64,000 nucleotides of DNA from Cobetia marina (GTDB taxonomy: Bacteria > Pseudomonadota > Gammaproteobacteria > Pseudomonadales > Halomonadaceae), in the NCBI RefSeq assembly GCF_001720485.1, contig NZ_CP017114.1, positions 558,001 through 622,000 of the forward strand, in the 5' to 3' direction. Every line of letters begins with the position of its first letter. Position 1 is the stretch's first letter. Both the position numbers and the translations under genes were made by a program. This document shows positions 21,788 through 32,702 of this stretch, in pieces. The notes below the pieces were generated by a model. It ran no database searches. It worked only from the letters and a program-made list of their open reading frames with translations, and was not told where the DNA came from.

Positions 21788-22483
21788 ATGACCACGCTTC
21801 TGGCCATTGATGCATCCTCCTCCGCCTGTTCCGTTGCCCTGTGGCAGGACGGCGTTGTTACTGCCGAGCGCTGTGAAGCTCCCCGTCAGCATACCCAGCT
21901 GATGATGCCGATGATCGAGACGCTGCTGGCAGATGCCCAGCTGACGTTGAAGGATCTGGACGCGCTGGCCTATGGCCACGGCCCGGGTTCCTTCACGGGC
22001 CTGCGCATCGCGGCTGGCACCATTCAGGGACTGGCCTTCGGGCTTGAGGTGCCGGTGATCGGTGTCTCGACCCTGGCGGCGCTGGCGCTGCAGGCCCATC
22101 GTCATCACCACGCCCGTTTCGTGTTGCCGATGCTGGATGCCCGCATGGGCGAGCTTTACACCGGCGCCTATCGTGTGGCGACCTCCGCCGAAGGTGAGGT
22201 CGAGGTCAGCCAGCTGCTGCCCGAGCAGGTCGTGGCGCCGGGACTCGTGGAGTTGCCCCAGGAGCTACGTGAGCACGACTGGCTGGCCATCGGTTCCGGG
22301 CTGGTCATGCACGATGCGCTGCCGGAAGCCTTGCGCGCCAGCATCGTGCAGCGCCTGGAGGCACCGCAGCCGGATGCCGAGGACATGGTCATCCTGGCGG
22401 CGCAGGCCTTTGCGCGCGGCGAGGCAGTCGCTGCCGTCGAGGCGCAGCCTGTCTATCTGCGCAACGAGGTGGCATGGCGCTGA
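21788..22483 (+). CDS. tsaB: tRNA threonylcarbamoyladenosine biosynthesis protein TsaB
   Basis: A 231-residue protein, the ASKHA-fold partner of TsaD needed for the t6A modification at position 37 of ANN-decoding tRNAs. Family motifs: LLAIDASSSACSVAL at the N-terminus and GHGPGSFTGLRIAAGTIQG at about residues 60-80. The same pathway is represented in this window by tsaC (61206-61787) and the downstream methyltransferase trmO (6843-7727), at separate loci. Confidence 0.95.
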   Translation: MTTLLAIDASSSACSVALWQDGVVTAERCEAPRQHTQLMMPMIETLLADAQLTLKDLDALAYGHGPGSFTGLRIAAGTIQGLAFGLEVPVIGVSTLAALALQAHRHHHARFVLPMLDARMGELYTGAYRVATSAEGEVEVSQLLPEQVVAPGLVELPQELREHDWLAIGSGLVMHDALPEALRASIVQRLEAPQPDAEDMVILAAQAFARGEAVAAVEAQPVYLRNEVAWR

Positions 22484-22690
22484 TGGCGCCAGGGATCGCC
22501 ATCCTCTCGCGTCAGTCAGGTGGTCTGCCAAGGCTGCCGTAAGGTTTCAGCATCACACTGCGGCCCCTGATGTCGGTCGCGCATCGGCTGACAGGGAACC
22601 GTTCTGTCATCACCGCACCTCGCAGTGCCACAGGCGATGTCTGTCGTCCGTGTGGGCCATTGAGGCCCGTTACTCTTAAAAGGATGTTTC

Positions 22691-23506
22691 ATGGAACTCA
22701 TGCACGTGGTGGCGTTGGCCGTCATTCAAGGTCTGACCGAATTTCTGCCGATTTCCTCCTCCGCTCACCTGATCCTGCCCTCCCAGGTGCTTGGCTGGCC
22801 GGACCAGGGACTGGCCTTCGATGTCGCGGTCCATGTCGGTACTCTGCTGGCCGTGGTGATGGCCTTTCGCAAGGATGTCGTCAATATCCTCGCTGGCTGG
22901 TTCGGACAGTTCAGCGGTTCAGGCGGGCTTGCGGCGCGTCAGACCGACGACAGCCGTCTGGGCTGGGCGGTATTGCTGGCGACGCTGCCGGCCGTCGTCT
23001 TCGGTGGCCTGTTGGGCGATGTGGTGGAAACGGCCGGGCGTTCGACTGCCGTGATCGGCACGACCACCATCGTCTTCGGTCTGCTGCTGTGGTGGGCGGA
23101 TGCCAAGGGCACGCGCACGCGGGATCTGGCGACGCTCACGCTCAAGGGGGCGTTGATCATCGGTCTGTTCCAGGCATTGGCACTGATTCCGGGCACCTCG
23201 CGTTCGGGCATCACCATCACTGCCGCGCTGCTGCTGGGCTTCGAGCGTCAGAGTGCGGCGCGCTTCTCCTTCCTGCTGTCGATTCCGCTGATTCTCGCGG
23301 CGGGCTCACTCAAGGGGCTGGAGCTGATCGAGACCGGCAGTGAAGCCCAGCTGTTCGATGTCGGACTGGGTGTTGTGCTGTCCTTCGTCTCGGCGCTGGT
23401 GTGCATCAAGCTGTTCCTCAAGGCCATCGACAGCATCGGCATGTTGCCCTTCGTCATCTACCGTCTGCTGCTGGGCGTGCTGCTGTTCGGCATGCTGTTG
23501 CTGTAA
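22691..23506 (+). CDS. uppP: Undecaprenyl-diphosphate phosphatase
   Basis: A 271-residue polytopic membrane enzyme that recycles undecaprenyl pyrophosphate to the monophosphate carrier for peptidoglycan synthesis; extra copies give bacitracin resistance. The conserved motifs are GLTEFLPISSSAHLIL near the N-terminus and PGTSRSGITI near residue 175. About seven to eight hydrophobic segments. AGGA precedes the ATG. It follows tsaB by 207 bases. Confidence 0.95.
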   Translation: MELMHVVALAVIQGLTEFLPISSSAHLILPSQVLGWPDQGLAFDVAVHVGTLLAVVMAFRKDVVNILAGWFGQFSGSGGLAARQTDDSRLGWAVLLATLPAVVFGGLLGDVVETAGRSTAVIGTTTIVFGLLLWWADAKGTRTRDLATLTLKGALIIGLFQALALIPGTSRSGITITAALLLGFERQSAARFSFLLSIPLILAAGSLKGLELIETGSEAQLFDVGLGVVLSFVSALVCIKLFLKAIDSIGMLPFVIYRLLLGVLLFGMLLL

Positions 23507-23655
23507 GTCGCGTACGGCAAGTTCAGTCTTTCTCCGACGGCGTCGCTCTTGCGGCGCCGTCGGCGTTTCTGTCAGCCTTGCTTGCGCTTATCATGTCGCC
23601 TTTGTGCTGGTCTTTCGCGAGTCCCAGCGTCTCTTCATTTCCATAGAGCCCGTTC

Positions 23656-24501
23656 ATGCTGCCATCCGATCCCCTCGCTCCTTCCTCTGACGCCGCTGAC
23701 GCGACCCCCGTGATCGCCATCGCTCGCTCGCAGCTGGCGGTGCATCCGGAGCTCGCCATGCTGGCGGCACACTTCGGGATCGCCATCCGGGACGATGATG
23801 CGTTGCCGGCTCTGCGGCTCGAGGTGGCGCAGGACGAGCAGGGCGTACCGCGGGTCGTGATCGCCGGGGACGAGCGCGAGTACGGCAAACCGCTGCATGT
23901 GGATTTCGTCGCTGGTCGGGCGGACCACCGCCGGCGTTTCGGCGGGGGACGCAATCAGCTGATCGCGCGGGCCTGTGGCCTGAATCGCGGCGCGCTGCCA
24001 AGCATCGTCGATGCCACCGCCGGGCTGGGGCGCGATGCCTTCGTGCTGGCCAGTCTCGGATCGCCGGTGCTGATGATCGAGCGTGTCGCCGCGACGGCGG
24101 CGATCCTGGTCGATGGCCTGACCCGCGCGCAGGGCTGTGCAGACGACGAGATACGCGAGATCGCGCTACGCATGCAGGCGCTGCAGGGGGATGCCTCGCG
24201 TGATCTGGGAGAGCTCGTCGCGCTGTGGGATCAGCCGCCGCAGGTGGTGCATCTGGATCCGATGTACCCGCACCGTGACAAGTCCGCGCTGGTGAAGAAG
24301 GAGATGCGACTCTTCCGTGCCCTGGCGGGGGATGACGCGGATGCGCCGGCCTTGCTGGATTCGGCACTGGAGGTCGCGACCCATCGGGTGGTGGTCAAGC
24401 GTCCGCGCAAGGCTGAGCCGATCGGCGGCATCGCGCCGAGTCATGTGGTGGAGGAGAAGACCAGCCGCTACGACGTCTACGTCAAGCAGGCGCTGCGCTA
24501 G
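23656..24501 (+). CDS. rsmJ: 16S rRNA (guanine1516-N2)-methyltransferase
   Basis: A 281-residue SAM-dependent methyltransferase of the RsmJ (YhiQ) family. The SAM-binding part reads [18 protein letters not shown], and the catalytic motif is [18 protein letters not shown]. It modifies G1516 of 16S rRNA. The N-terminal 80 residues are less conserved. A perfect hairpin terminator follows, and plsB converges on it. Confidence 0.93.
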   Translation: MLPSDPLAPSSDAADATPVIAIARSQLAVHPELAMLAAHFGIAIRDDDALPALRLEVAQDEQGVPRVVIAGDEREYGKPLHVDFVAGRADHRRRFGGGRNQLIARACGLNRGALPSIVDATAGLGRDAFVLASLGSPVLMIERVAATAAILVDGLTRAQGCADDEIREIALRMQALQGDASRDLGELVALWDQPPQVVHLDPMYPHRDKSALVKKEMRLFRALAGDDADAPALLDSALEVATHRVVVKRPRKAEPIGGIAPSHVVEEKTSRYDVYVKQALR

Positions 24502-24550
24502 CCGCGAAGGCCGGGTGATGCACCCTGACGTGCATGACCGCTCTGAAGAT

Positions 24551-24591
24551 GACAGGACCCCGCTCGCGTCTGCCGCGAGCGGGGTCCTGTC
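24551..24591. terminator. Perfect 18-bp hairpin between convergent rsmJ and plsB
   Basis: Arms 24551-24568 and 24574-24591 are exact complements; the loop is TCTGC. No T-run. Confidence 0.65.
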
Positions 24592-24622
24592 GTTCATGCG
24601 AAGGGATGGCGTGGCACCGTTG

Positions 24623-27154
24623 TCAACGTGACTCGTCAGCCGAGTCAGCATTGTCCTCTGGCGTGTCCGGCGTGTCCGGCGTATCGCGCAGGCGCACATG
24701 CTGCAAGCGATGGCGCAATGCCGGGTCGAACAGGTCGCGCCCACGGGTCTGCAGGTCTTCCAGCGCTTCGCCGAAGCACAGACGGTTGTCGTCCAGCCAG
24801 ATGAAGTCCAGCTCCAGCAGGGTATCCAGCAGGCCACGGAACAGTCGCTTGTCGAAGAACTCGGGCGCGTTGAGGCCCGAGAGCAGCGTCAGCCGCTCTG
24901 CCAGCGCGCCGGAGTGGGTCTCGAGGGCTTCGCGATCCAGCGTGCCGCTGCCGTGTTGCAGCAAGGCCGCGATCAGCAGGTAGCCGCGCTCCAGCGTCGG
25001 CTGGACCGGCTGGGCCAGCAGCCGCAGCTGCTCGGAGGATTCCTGGCTTGCGACCGGACGCGACCAGCGTTCGGGCGTGTTCTCGGTTGCCGGCTGGTGC
25101 TCCAGCAGGCCCTCGTCGCTGAGCAGCGCGAGGGTGGCGGCGATATCGCCTTTCAGCTCCGGGGCTTCCGGCACGAACAGTTCACGTACCAGTACGGGCC
25201 AGGCCGGGCTGATCTGCTCATCCAGCGCCTGCAGGGTGTACTGGGCGGTGTTGCGGAAGGCGAAGGCGATCAGCGCCGGCAGCGCCAGCAGATGCAGGAC
25301 GTTGTTGCGGTACCAGGTCAGCAGGCTGGCCTGTTCCGGTGTGGCGATCACCAGCTCACCGAGGTGCTGGGGGCGTAGGGTGACCAGCCCCAGGTGCGCA
25401 CAGTGCGCGATCCATTCTTCCGGCGTGCCTTCGGGCAGGCTGTGGTCCTGCCGGCCAGGCAGCTTGCCGGCCAGCCGCACCAGCATGGCCAGCTGGCGCT
25501 GCATCAGGCTGGACTCGATGGCGTGGTGTGCGGTGGAAAGCAGTACCAGCGCCGACAGCGAGACAGGGTTGAGGGCCGCGGCGGCATTGATGCGCGTGGC
25601 GATCTCGTTGCCCAGTCGCGGCACGGCACTGGTCAGCCATTCCGGGCGCCGCTGGTGGCGACTGGCCTGCCACTCGGGAGTGGTCTCGTCCAGCCAGGCC
25701 CCCAGCTTGAGCGGCTCGCCAATGTTGAGATAGACCTTGCCGAAGGGCTGCTTGAGCTGCCCCAGCACGCGAATCAGATCCAGCGGCGACTCCTTCTTCT
25801 TGCTGGCGCCCGACAGTTCACGCTGATAGCTGAGGCTCTCGAAGACCTTCTCGTAGCCGATGTAGACCGGGACGAAGGCGACCTCGCGGCGCGTGTCACG
25901 CAGGAAGGAACGTAGCGTCATCGCCAGCATGCCCGGACGTGGCGGCAACATGCGCCCCGTGCGTGAGCGTCCACCCTCGATGAAGTATTCCACCGGGTGC
26001 CCGCGGGTGATCAGCTGGTGGACATATTCATCGAAGACCGCGCCATAGAGGCGATTGTCACGGAAGCTGCGGCGCAGGAAGAAGGCGCCTCCACGCCGGA
26101 GGATCGGGCCGATCACCGGCATGTCGAGATTCTTGCCGGCTGCCACGTGCGGCGTCATCAGCCCTTCGTGGAACAGCACGTAGGACAGCAGCAGATAATC
26201 GATATGGCTGCGATGGCAGGGCACATAGATCAGCTCGCAGTCCCCGGCGATCGCCTTGACGCGCGACATGCCGCGGATCTCGATGCCGTCATACAGCTTG
26301 TGCCACAAGCGCTTGAGGGCGTGAGCCAGGAAGCGCTGCACGGGATAGCCCATGTTGGAGGCGATCTCGCGGCCGTATCTCAACGCGCGCTTCTCGAGAC
26401 GCGCGGGACGCTGGTTCTGGTCGCGGGCCAGCTCGCTGATCACGTCCTGTACGGCGGGCGCCTTCTGCAGATTGCGGATCATGGTGTGGCGATGCGAGAG
26501 GTCCGGCCCCAGCAGTCGGGTGCGCACGCGACGAAAGTGCACGCGCAGCAGACGAGCGATGCGCCGGCGCGCCAGCGCCTGATCCTCGGGACCTTCGCGC
26601 AGCACCTCGTGGAGCTTGAGCGGCTGGCCGAAGTGCACATCCACCGAGCGACCATGCACGAGGATGGCGATGGCGCGACGCAATACCCCGGTGACACGCC
26701 AGCTGTCAGCGGAGATGAACTTCCAGAAGCCGAATTCCTTGCCCGGCGCACGCCCCCAGAACACGCTGACCGGTACCAGCTGGACCTCGACCTCATCCGG
26801 GGCGTTCTCCAGTGCCTCGATCAGCTGCGCGAGTCGTCGGGAGAGCAGGCCCTTGCCCTTGCGTGAGTGACGCAGCAGGCGCAACCGCGAGTGACTCAGT
26901 CGCATGTCGCCTATGCTCAAGGGCAGAGTGGGAGACGGCAGGCCACGCCCCTCGCAAAGCTGCTCGATCACCAGTTCATCGGAGAGCGCCTGATAGGGGA
27001 AGACGTAGACCACCGGCAGGTCGGGGTCGAGATTCAGGGCACTGTGGTCCAGCGCGTTGATGTCGGGTTCCACCGCGCGCAGCTCCACCCATTTGTCCAG
27101 CAGACGGCGGCTGAGGTTGCGCAGAGGGCGCAATAACAGGGTGACGGGCGACAT
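24623..27154 (-). CDS. plsB: Glycerol-3-phosphate 1-O-acyltransferase
   Basis: An 843-residue inner-membrane-associated enzyme that puts the first acyl chain on glycerol-3-phosphate. Acyltransferase motif I is CHRSHIDYLL (H-x4-D), motif II GGAFFLRRSF, motif III FIEGGRSRTGRMLPP, and a later proline-rich VPVYIGYEKV. The length compares well with about 807 in E. coli; the extra residues are mostly at the C-terminus, which ends in a Thr-Pro-Asp repeat (DTPDTPDTPED). The ATG at 27154 with GCGAGG is chosen; the frame is open to 27304 without similarity. Confidence 0.95.
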   Translation of the reverse strand: MSPVTLLLRPLRNLSRRLLDKWVELRAVEPDINALDHSALNLDPDLPVVYVFPYQALSDELVIEQLCEGRGLPSPTLPLSIGDMRLSHSRLRLLRHSRKGKGLLSRRLAQLIEALENAPDEVEVQLVPVSVFWGRAPGKEFGFWKFISADSWRVTGVLRRAIAILVHGRSVDVHFGQPLKLHEVLREGPEDQALARRRIARLLRVHFRRVRTRLLGPDLSHRHTMIRNLQKAPAVQDVISELARDQNQRPARLEKRALRYGREIASNMGYPVQRFLAHALKRLWHKLYDGIEIRGMSRVKAIAGDCELIYVPCHRSHIDYLLLSYVLFHEGLMTPHVAAGKNLDMPVIGPILRRGGAFFLRRSFRDNRLYGAVFDEYVHQLITRGHPVEYFIEGGRSRTGRMLPPRPGMLAMTLRSFLRDTRREVAFVPVYIGYEKVFESLSYQRELSGASKKKESPLDLIRVLGQLKQPFGKVYLNIGEPLKLGAWLDETTPEWQASRHQRRPEWLTSAVPRLGNEIATRINAAAALNPVSLSALVLLSTAHHAIESSLMQRQLAMLVRLAGKLPGRQDHSLPEGTPEEWIAHCAHLGLVTLRPQHLGELVIATPEQASLLTWYRNNVLHLLALPALIAFAFRNTAQYTLQALDEQISPAWPVLVRELFVPEAPELKGDIAATLALLSDEGLLEHQPATENTPERWSRPVASQESSEQLRLLAQPVQPTLERGYLLIAALLQHGSGTLDREALETHSGALAERLTLLSGLNAPEFFDKRLFRGLLDTLLELDFIWLDDNRLCFGEALEDLQTRGRDLFDPALRHRLQHVRLRDTPDTPDTPEDNADSADESR

Positions 27155-27366
27155 GGCGGAGCCTCGCAGGTGTACTCGAAAAGTTCGATGGTGAGACGCT
27201 GTCACAAGCAGGATCGTTTGCGTTGACTCACAGGATGCGGGAGTGGCGATCCGAGGATATCGACGTTGGGTCGCCGCATGCATGATATTGATCATTATAC
27301 GCATTCTGTTCGATGACGCCGATATCGGCTGTCATTGCCCAGTGCGGGAGCGACGGGAGGCATGTC

Positions 27367-28491
27367 ATGCTCGGAATGTGGCGTTCAGGCAATCGATTTA
27401 CCCTGCTGCCGGAGGGGGCGCGCTTTCTGCCCAGCATGCTGGAGGCGGTGGAAGGCGCACGTCACTCGATACTGCTCGAACTGTATCTGGCCGAAAGCGG
27501 TCACCTCAGTCGGGTCCTGATCGAGGCTTTGAGCGCTGCGTGCCAGCGTGGCGTCAATGTACTGGTGCTGCTGGATGGCTTCGGCTCGCTGGGGCTCGAG
27601 GAGGCGGATCGCCAGCGCATGACCGAGGCCGGCATCGCCCTGCGCTTCTACAACCCGATTCGCTGGTGGCGGTTCGGTCGCAACCTGACGCGGGATCACC
27701 GCAAGCTGCTGGTCGTGGATGGCGAGGTGGGCTTCACTGGCGGTTTCGGGGCGGTCGATGAGTTTGCCGAGGCCTGGTCAGAAGTGGCGATACGCATCGA
27801 GGGGCCCTGTATCCGTGACTGGGTCAGGCTGTTCGCGCGGGTCTGGGATTCCGCTGCCAGCGAGGGGCAGGGGCGTCGTGAGGCCGTGCGCAGCGTCAAC
27901 ATCAATGCGGTCAACGTCGTCACGGGATATCTGGGGATGCGCGGGCGTGTCGTCTGGGGCCATGGATTTCGTTATCAGGCGATTCGCCACTCGCTCCAGC
28001 ATCAGGCCAGCAGCACCCGCAAGCGGCTGTGGATCTGCACGCCTTACTTCGTGCCGACCTTCAGCATGCGTCGACGCCTCAAGCGGGCGGCTCGGCGCGG
28101 CGTCGATGTGCAGCTGTTGATCGCGGGACAGCATCACGACCATCCCGGCGTGCGTTCTGCGGGGCAGCGTTTCTATGCGAGTCTCCTCAAGGCGGGCGTG
28201 CGGATCCATGAATTCCAGCCGCGCTTCCTGCATGCCAAGTTCTCGCTGGCGGATGACTGGGTCACGCTGGGGTCATGCAACTTCGATCACTGGAGCCTGC
28301 AATGGAATCTGGAGGCCAATCAGGAGGTGCAGGACCATCGCTTCGCGGCGGAGGTGGCGGCGCTGTTCGAGCAGCATTTCGCGCGCAGCGTCGAGATCAC
28401 CCGGGCTGCCTGGCAGCGACGCTCTCTGGCGCAACGCTGTCGCGAGTGGGGCTATGGCACCCTGGATAGCCTGGTGACGCGGCTGCGCTAG
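27367..28491 (+). CDS. Phospholipase D-family protein, cardiolipin synthase-like (ClsB type)
   Basis: 374 residues with two HKD catalytic motifs: DHRKLLVVDGEVGFTGG at about residue 108 and LHAKFSLADDWVTLGSCNFD at about residue 285. No transmembrane helices, so it looks like the ClsB branch of cardiolipin synthases, which joins phosphatidylglycerol with another phospholipid, although other phosphatidyltransferase activities are possible. GGGAGG lies before the ATG at 27367. It is divergent from plsB, another phospholipid gene. Confidence 0.87.
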   Translation: MLGMWRSGNRFTLLPEGARFLPSMLEAVEGARHSILLELYLAESGHLSRVLIEALSAACQRGVNVLVLLDGFGSLGLEEADRQRMTEAGIALRFYNPIRWWRFGRNLTRDHRKLLVVDGEVGFTGGFGAVDEFAEAWSEVAIRIEGPCIRDWVRLFARVWDSAASEGQGRREAVRSVNINAVNVVTGYLGMRGRVVWGHGFRYQAIRHSLQHQASSTRKRLWICTPYFVPTFSMRRRLKRAARRGVDVQLLIAGQHHDHPGVRSAGQRFYASLLKAGVRIHEFQPRFLHAKFSLADDWVTLGSCNFDHWSLQWNLEANQEVQDHRFAAEVAALFEQHFARSVEITRAAWQRRSLAQRCREWGYGTLDSLVTRLR

Positions 28492-28521
28492 CCAGTTCAC
28501 GGATGTCAGACACTGCTTCGT

Positions 28522-28570
28522 GACACGACAACGCCGGACGACCCCAAGGGGCGTCCGGCGTTGTCGTGTC
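28522..28570. terminator. Long bidirectional hairpin between the PLD-family gene and the UPF0149 gene
   Basis: A 19-bp perfect outer stem (28522-28540 with 28552-28570), plus an inner CCCC/GGGG extension around AA with a single bulged A. No T-run. Confidence 0.65.
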
Positions 28571-28607
28571 TGGCGCTGCGCGGCGCAAAGAGGGGGATGG
28601 CGGGGGC

Positions 28608-29339
28608 TCAGCGCTTCTTGCCGCCACCCTTGCCAGCAGGCTTCTTCGCGCCGCCCTTGCCACTGCCCTTGCCGCCCGCATGCTTGCCACGCGGAATGCC
28701 CGCGGCGCCCGGCGTTGCGGCTCCCTTGCGGCGCGGTGATGGCTTGGGGCTTTCCGGCGGCACGCGATAGAGCAGGTAGAGATCCAGCAGCAGTTCCGGC
28801 AGCTGGTTGACGAAGCGCTGGGCACCGACGGGGTCGGCGATCAGCTCGCCGATCTCCGGGTCTTCATCGTCGAATACGCCCGAGATGGCCATGAAGGGCA
28901 GCAGCAGCTCGGCCGCGGTCTCTTCCTGGGTCCCGAACCAGGCTTCCTCGTCCATGAAGACACCTTCCATGAAGCCTGCACACCAGTCACCGATCGGCGT
29001 CTCGACGGGGTCGAGGCCACCGAGTTCCAGCTCGAACAGCAGCTCAGGCAGGATACCGTGCTCGAGGGCGTCGATGGCATTGGCGCGCATCTGCTCGAAC
29101 AGCGCGACCACCTGGGCTTCCTGCTCGGGGCTTTCATAGGCTGGCTGCCCCTGGAACAGCTCCGGCAGCCACAGGCTGGAAGGCACTTCGCGTGGTGCGA
29201 TGGCCAGTGCCAGCATGAAGCCATGCGCGCTGATGATGTCGAGGGCTTCCGGGCCGACCAGGTCGGATTCAAGGAACTCATCGAGGATGTCGAGGGATTC
29301 ATCATCCAGCAACGGCTGGGTCTGGACAGGCTCGGCCAT
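28608..29339 (-). CDS. UPF0149 (YecA/YgfB-like) family protein with a basic low-complexity tail
   Basis: 243 residues. The first about 195 residues are acidic and match the UPF0149 fold, with IGDWCAGFMEGVF as its recognisable core. The last about 45 residues switch abruptly to a Gly/Lys/Arg/Pro-rich tail with repeats of GGK, KGSGKGG and KPAGKGG, in the place where YecA proteins often have a zinc-binding SEC-C segment. The function of the family is not established. A tail of this charge suggests binding to RNA, ribosomes or DNA, which is only an inference. The ribosome-binding site is weak. Confidence 0.8.
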   Translation of the reverse strand: MAEPVQTQPLLDDESLDILDEFLESDLVGPEALDIISAHGFMLALAIAPREVPSSLWLPELFQGQPAYESPEQEAQVVALFEQMRANAIDALEHGILPELLFELELGGLDPVETPIGDWCAGFMEGVFMDEEAWFGTQEETAAELLLPFMAISGVFDDEDPEIGELIADPVGAQRFVNQLPELLLDLYLLYRVPPESPKPSPRRKGAATPGAAGIPRGKHAGGKGSGKGGAKKPAGKGGGKKR

Positions 29340-29520
29340 AGGGAAGGTCTCACATGCGGGATAGAAGTCGGGCAGGGCGTCGCGGCCACTGCGAATGTGG
29401 CTAGTGTATCATCTCGTGGCAAGGGTTTTCGTCGCCACGAAAGCCCCTGAATCGTCGAATTCTCCACTTTCTTCAGCGGTTGCCGTTCACCTCGATCGTC
29501 TGGCATCAAGGGGTCGTCTC

Positions 29521-30171
29521 ATGTCTTGTTCCCGTGTCGCGCACGCCGTGGATGGCAGTGTCGTCAGTCGATATCGCTTTCCCGTCGACCATGTACTGGC
29601 GTGTCTCGGTGATGCGGTCGCCGACCCCCTGCCGTTGGCCGATGAGCAGACACTGGATGCCCTCAGCGAGCCGCAACTGCATGCCATGCTGCAATCCCGT
29701 GTGCTGGCCTGTCTGGCGCGCGCACGTGCGCACTATCCCGAGATGCGCATGCCCGCCGTGTCCTGTCGTCTCAGAGGACGCACTGCCGGGACAGCCGAAC
29801 CGGCGCGCCAGCGCCTGCGCTTCAACTGGCAATTGCTGTGCGAGAACCGCCATCACTTCCTGAGCCAGACCGTCCCTCATGAGGTGGCGCACTGGGTGGT
29901 GATGGAAGTGGTGGAGCGCGCGCGCGGCCAGCGGGTCAAGCCGCATGGCCCGGAGTGGCAGCAGGTCATGACGAATCTCTATGGTGTCGCACCTGAGGTG
30001 ACCCACCGCATGGATGTTTCCCGCGCGAGTCCGATGCCCTGGGCCTACGGATGCGATTGCGAGACACCGCACTATCTGAGTCATCGTCGACATGCCAATG
30101 CGCTTCGTGGGCAGCGTTACCGATGCCGGCAGTGCGGGAAAGCGCTCAAGGGGCCATTGAGCGATTCCTGA
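29521..30171 (+). CDS. sprT: SprT-like zinc metalloprotease-domain protein
   Basis: 216 residues. The zincin signature VPHEVAHWVV (HExxH) lies at about residue 122, with a further His downstream in KPHGPEWQ, and a C-terminal zinc ribbon with CDCETPH and YRCRQCGKAL. The same layout is found in SprT and in eukaryotic Spartan proteins that act on DNA-protein crosslinks; the bacterial role is not well defined. The ATG at 29521 follows AAGGGG. It is divergent from the UPF0149 gene. Confidence 0.88.
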   Translation: MSCSRVAHAVDGSVVSRYRFPVDHVLACLGDAVADPLPLADEQTLDALSEPQLHAMLQSRVLACLARARAHYPEMRMPAVSCRLRGRTAGTAEPARQRLRFNWQLLCENRHHFLSQTVPHEVAHWVVMEVVERARGQRVKPHGPEWQQVMTNLYGVAPEVTHRMDVSRASPMPWAYGCDCETPHYLSHRRHANALRGQRYRCRQCGKALKGPLSDS

Positions 30172-30274
30172 TGCCTGCCATCGCCTTCCGTGCTGTCCTG
30201 CCTCCCGTTTTCAATGCCGCCGTGGTGCGGTCAGTCCCTCTGGAGTGCGGGTTTTCTGCGGCGAAAGTCGCTGT

Positions 30275-30337
30275 GACCTTGGTGTTATTTGTTGATAAAT
30301 AGTTGAAATTATTGGGAAAAAATTGTCTACCAAGGTC
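30275..30337. promoter_or_regulatory. Inverted pair of GACCTTGGT / ACCAAGGTC elements upstream of acs
   Basis: GACCTTGGT at 30275-30283 and its exact reverse complement ACCAAGGTC at 30329-30337, centre distance 54 bases (about five helical turns), in an AT-rich stretch 130-190 bases before the acs start. The core ACCAAGG recurs upstream of the DUF4212-symporter genes and after the exonuclease gene. A binding site for the acetate regulator is an inference. Confidence 0.45.
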
Positions 30338-30464
30338 TAGTGTGTGGCCCCCCATGCTTGGGTTTAAGCTGAAACGGACTAGCCATGACTCGTCCGCAGC
30401 GTACCCGTGTCGTATGAGGCAGCCCGAGGCGTGTCGCCCGCCAACTTCCAGAGGTCGAACAACA

Positions 30465-32411
<1,947 letters not shown>

Positions 32412-32461
32412 ACTCGTCGTATGACGGCCATGCAGGCCTGACGAGACACGTCGCGACATCG

Positions 32462-32493
32462 AAAGCGCGGGAGCCTGGCTCCCGCGCTTTTTT
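32462..32493 (+). terminator. Intrinsic terminator of acs
   Basis: A perfect 13-bp stem (32462-32474 with 32478-32490) with a three-base loop, ending in six T. Confidence 0.9.
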
Positions 32494-32516
32494 CGTGTGC
32501 GTCCGGGTCATGCGCT

Positions 32517-32561
32517 CCTGTTTCGTGCGTGCCTGTCTCGTGAGTGCCTGTCTCGTGCACA
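32517..32561. repeat. Three tandem 15-bp repeats
   Basis: Three copies of CCTGTYTCGTGNRTG: 32517-32531, 32532-32546 and 32547-32561, with one to four differences between copies. It is in the acs to DMT-permease gap; no reading frame there looks real. Confidence 0.8.
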
Positions 32562-32702
32562 TCCTGGCCGTGTCTGAAGCAGGAAAGGTTGGCCATCGAT
32601 GAGCGGCTGACTTGATAATGATGCGACAACCCGCATGCGACAGGTGGGCCTGATGGCCTCCCTGAGCATTTCCTCATTCACTTCATGATCAAGGCAGCCC
32701 CC

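Noticed and set aside
30345..30361. TGGCCC...CTTGG resembling a sigma-54 promoter before acs
   Set aside because: The GG to GC distance is wrong and the -12 GC is missing.
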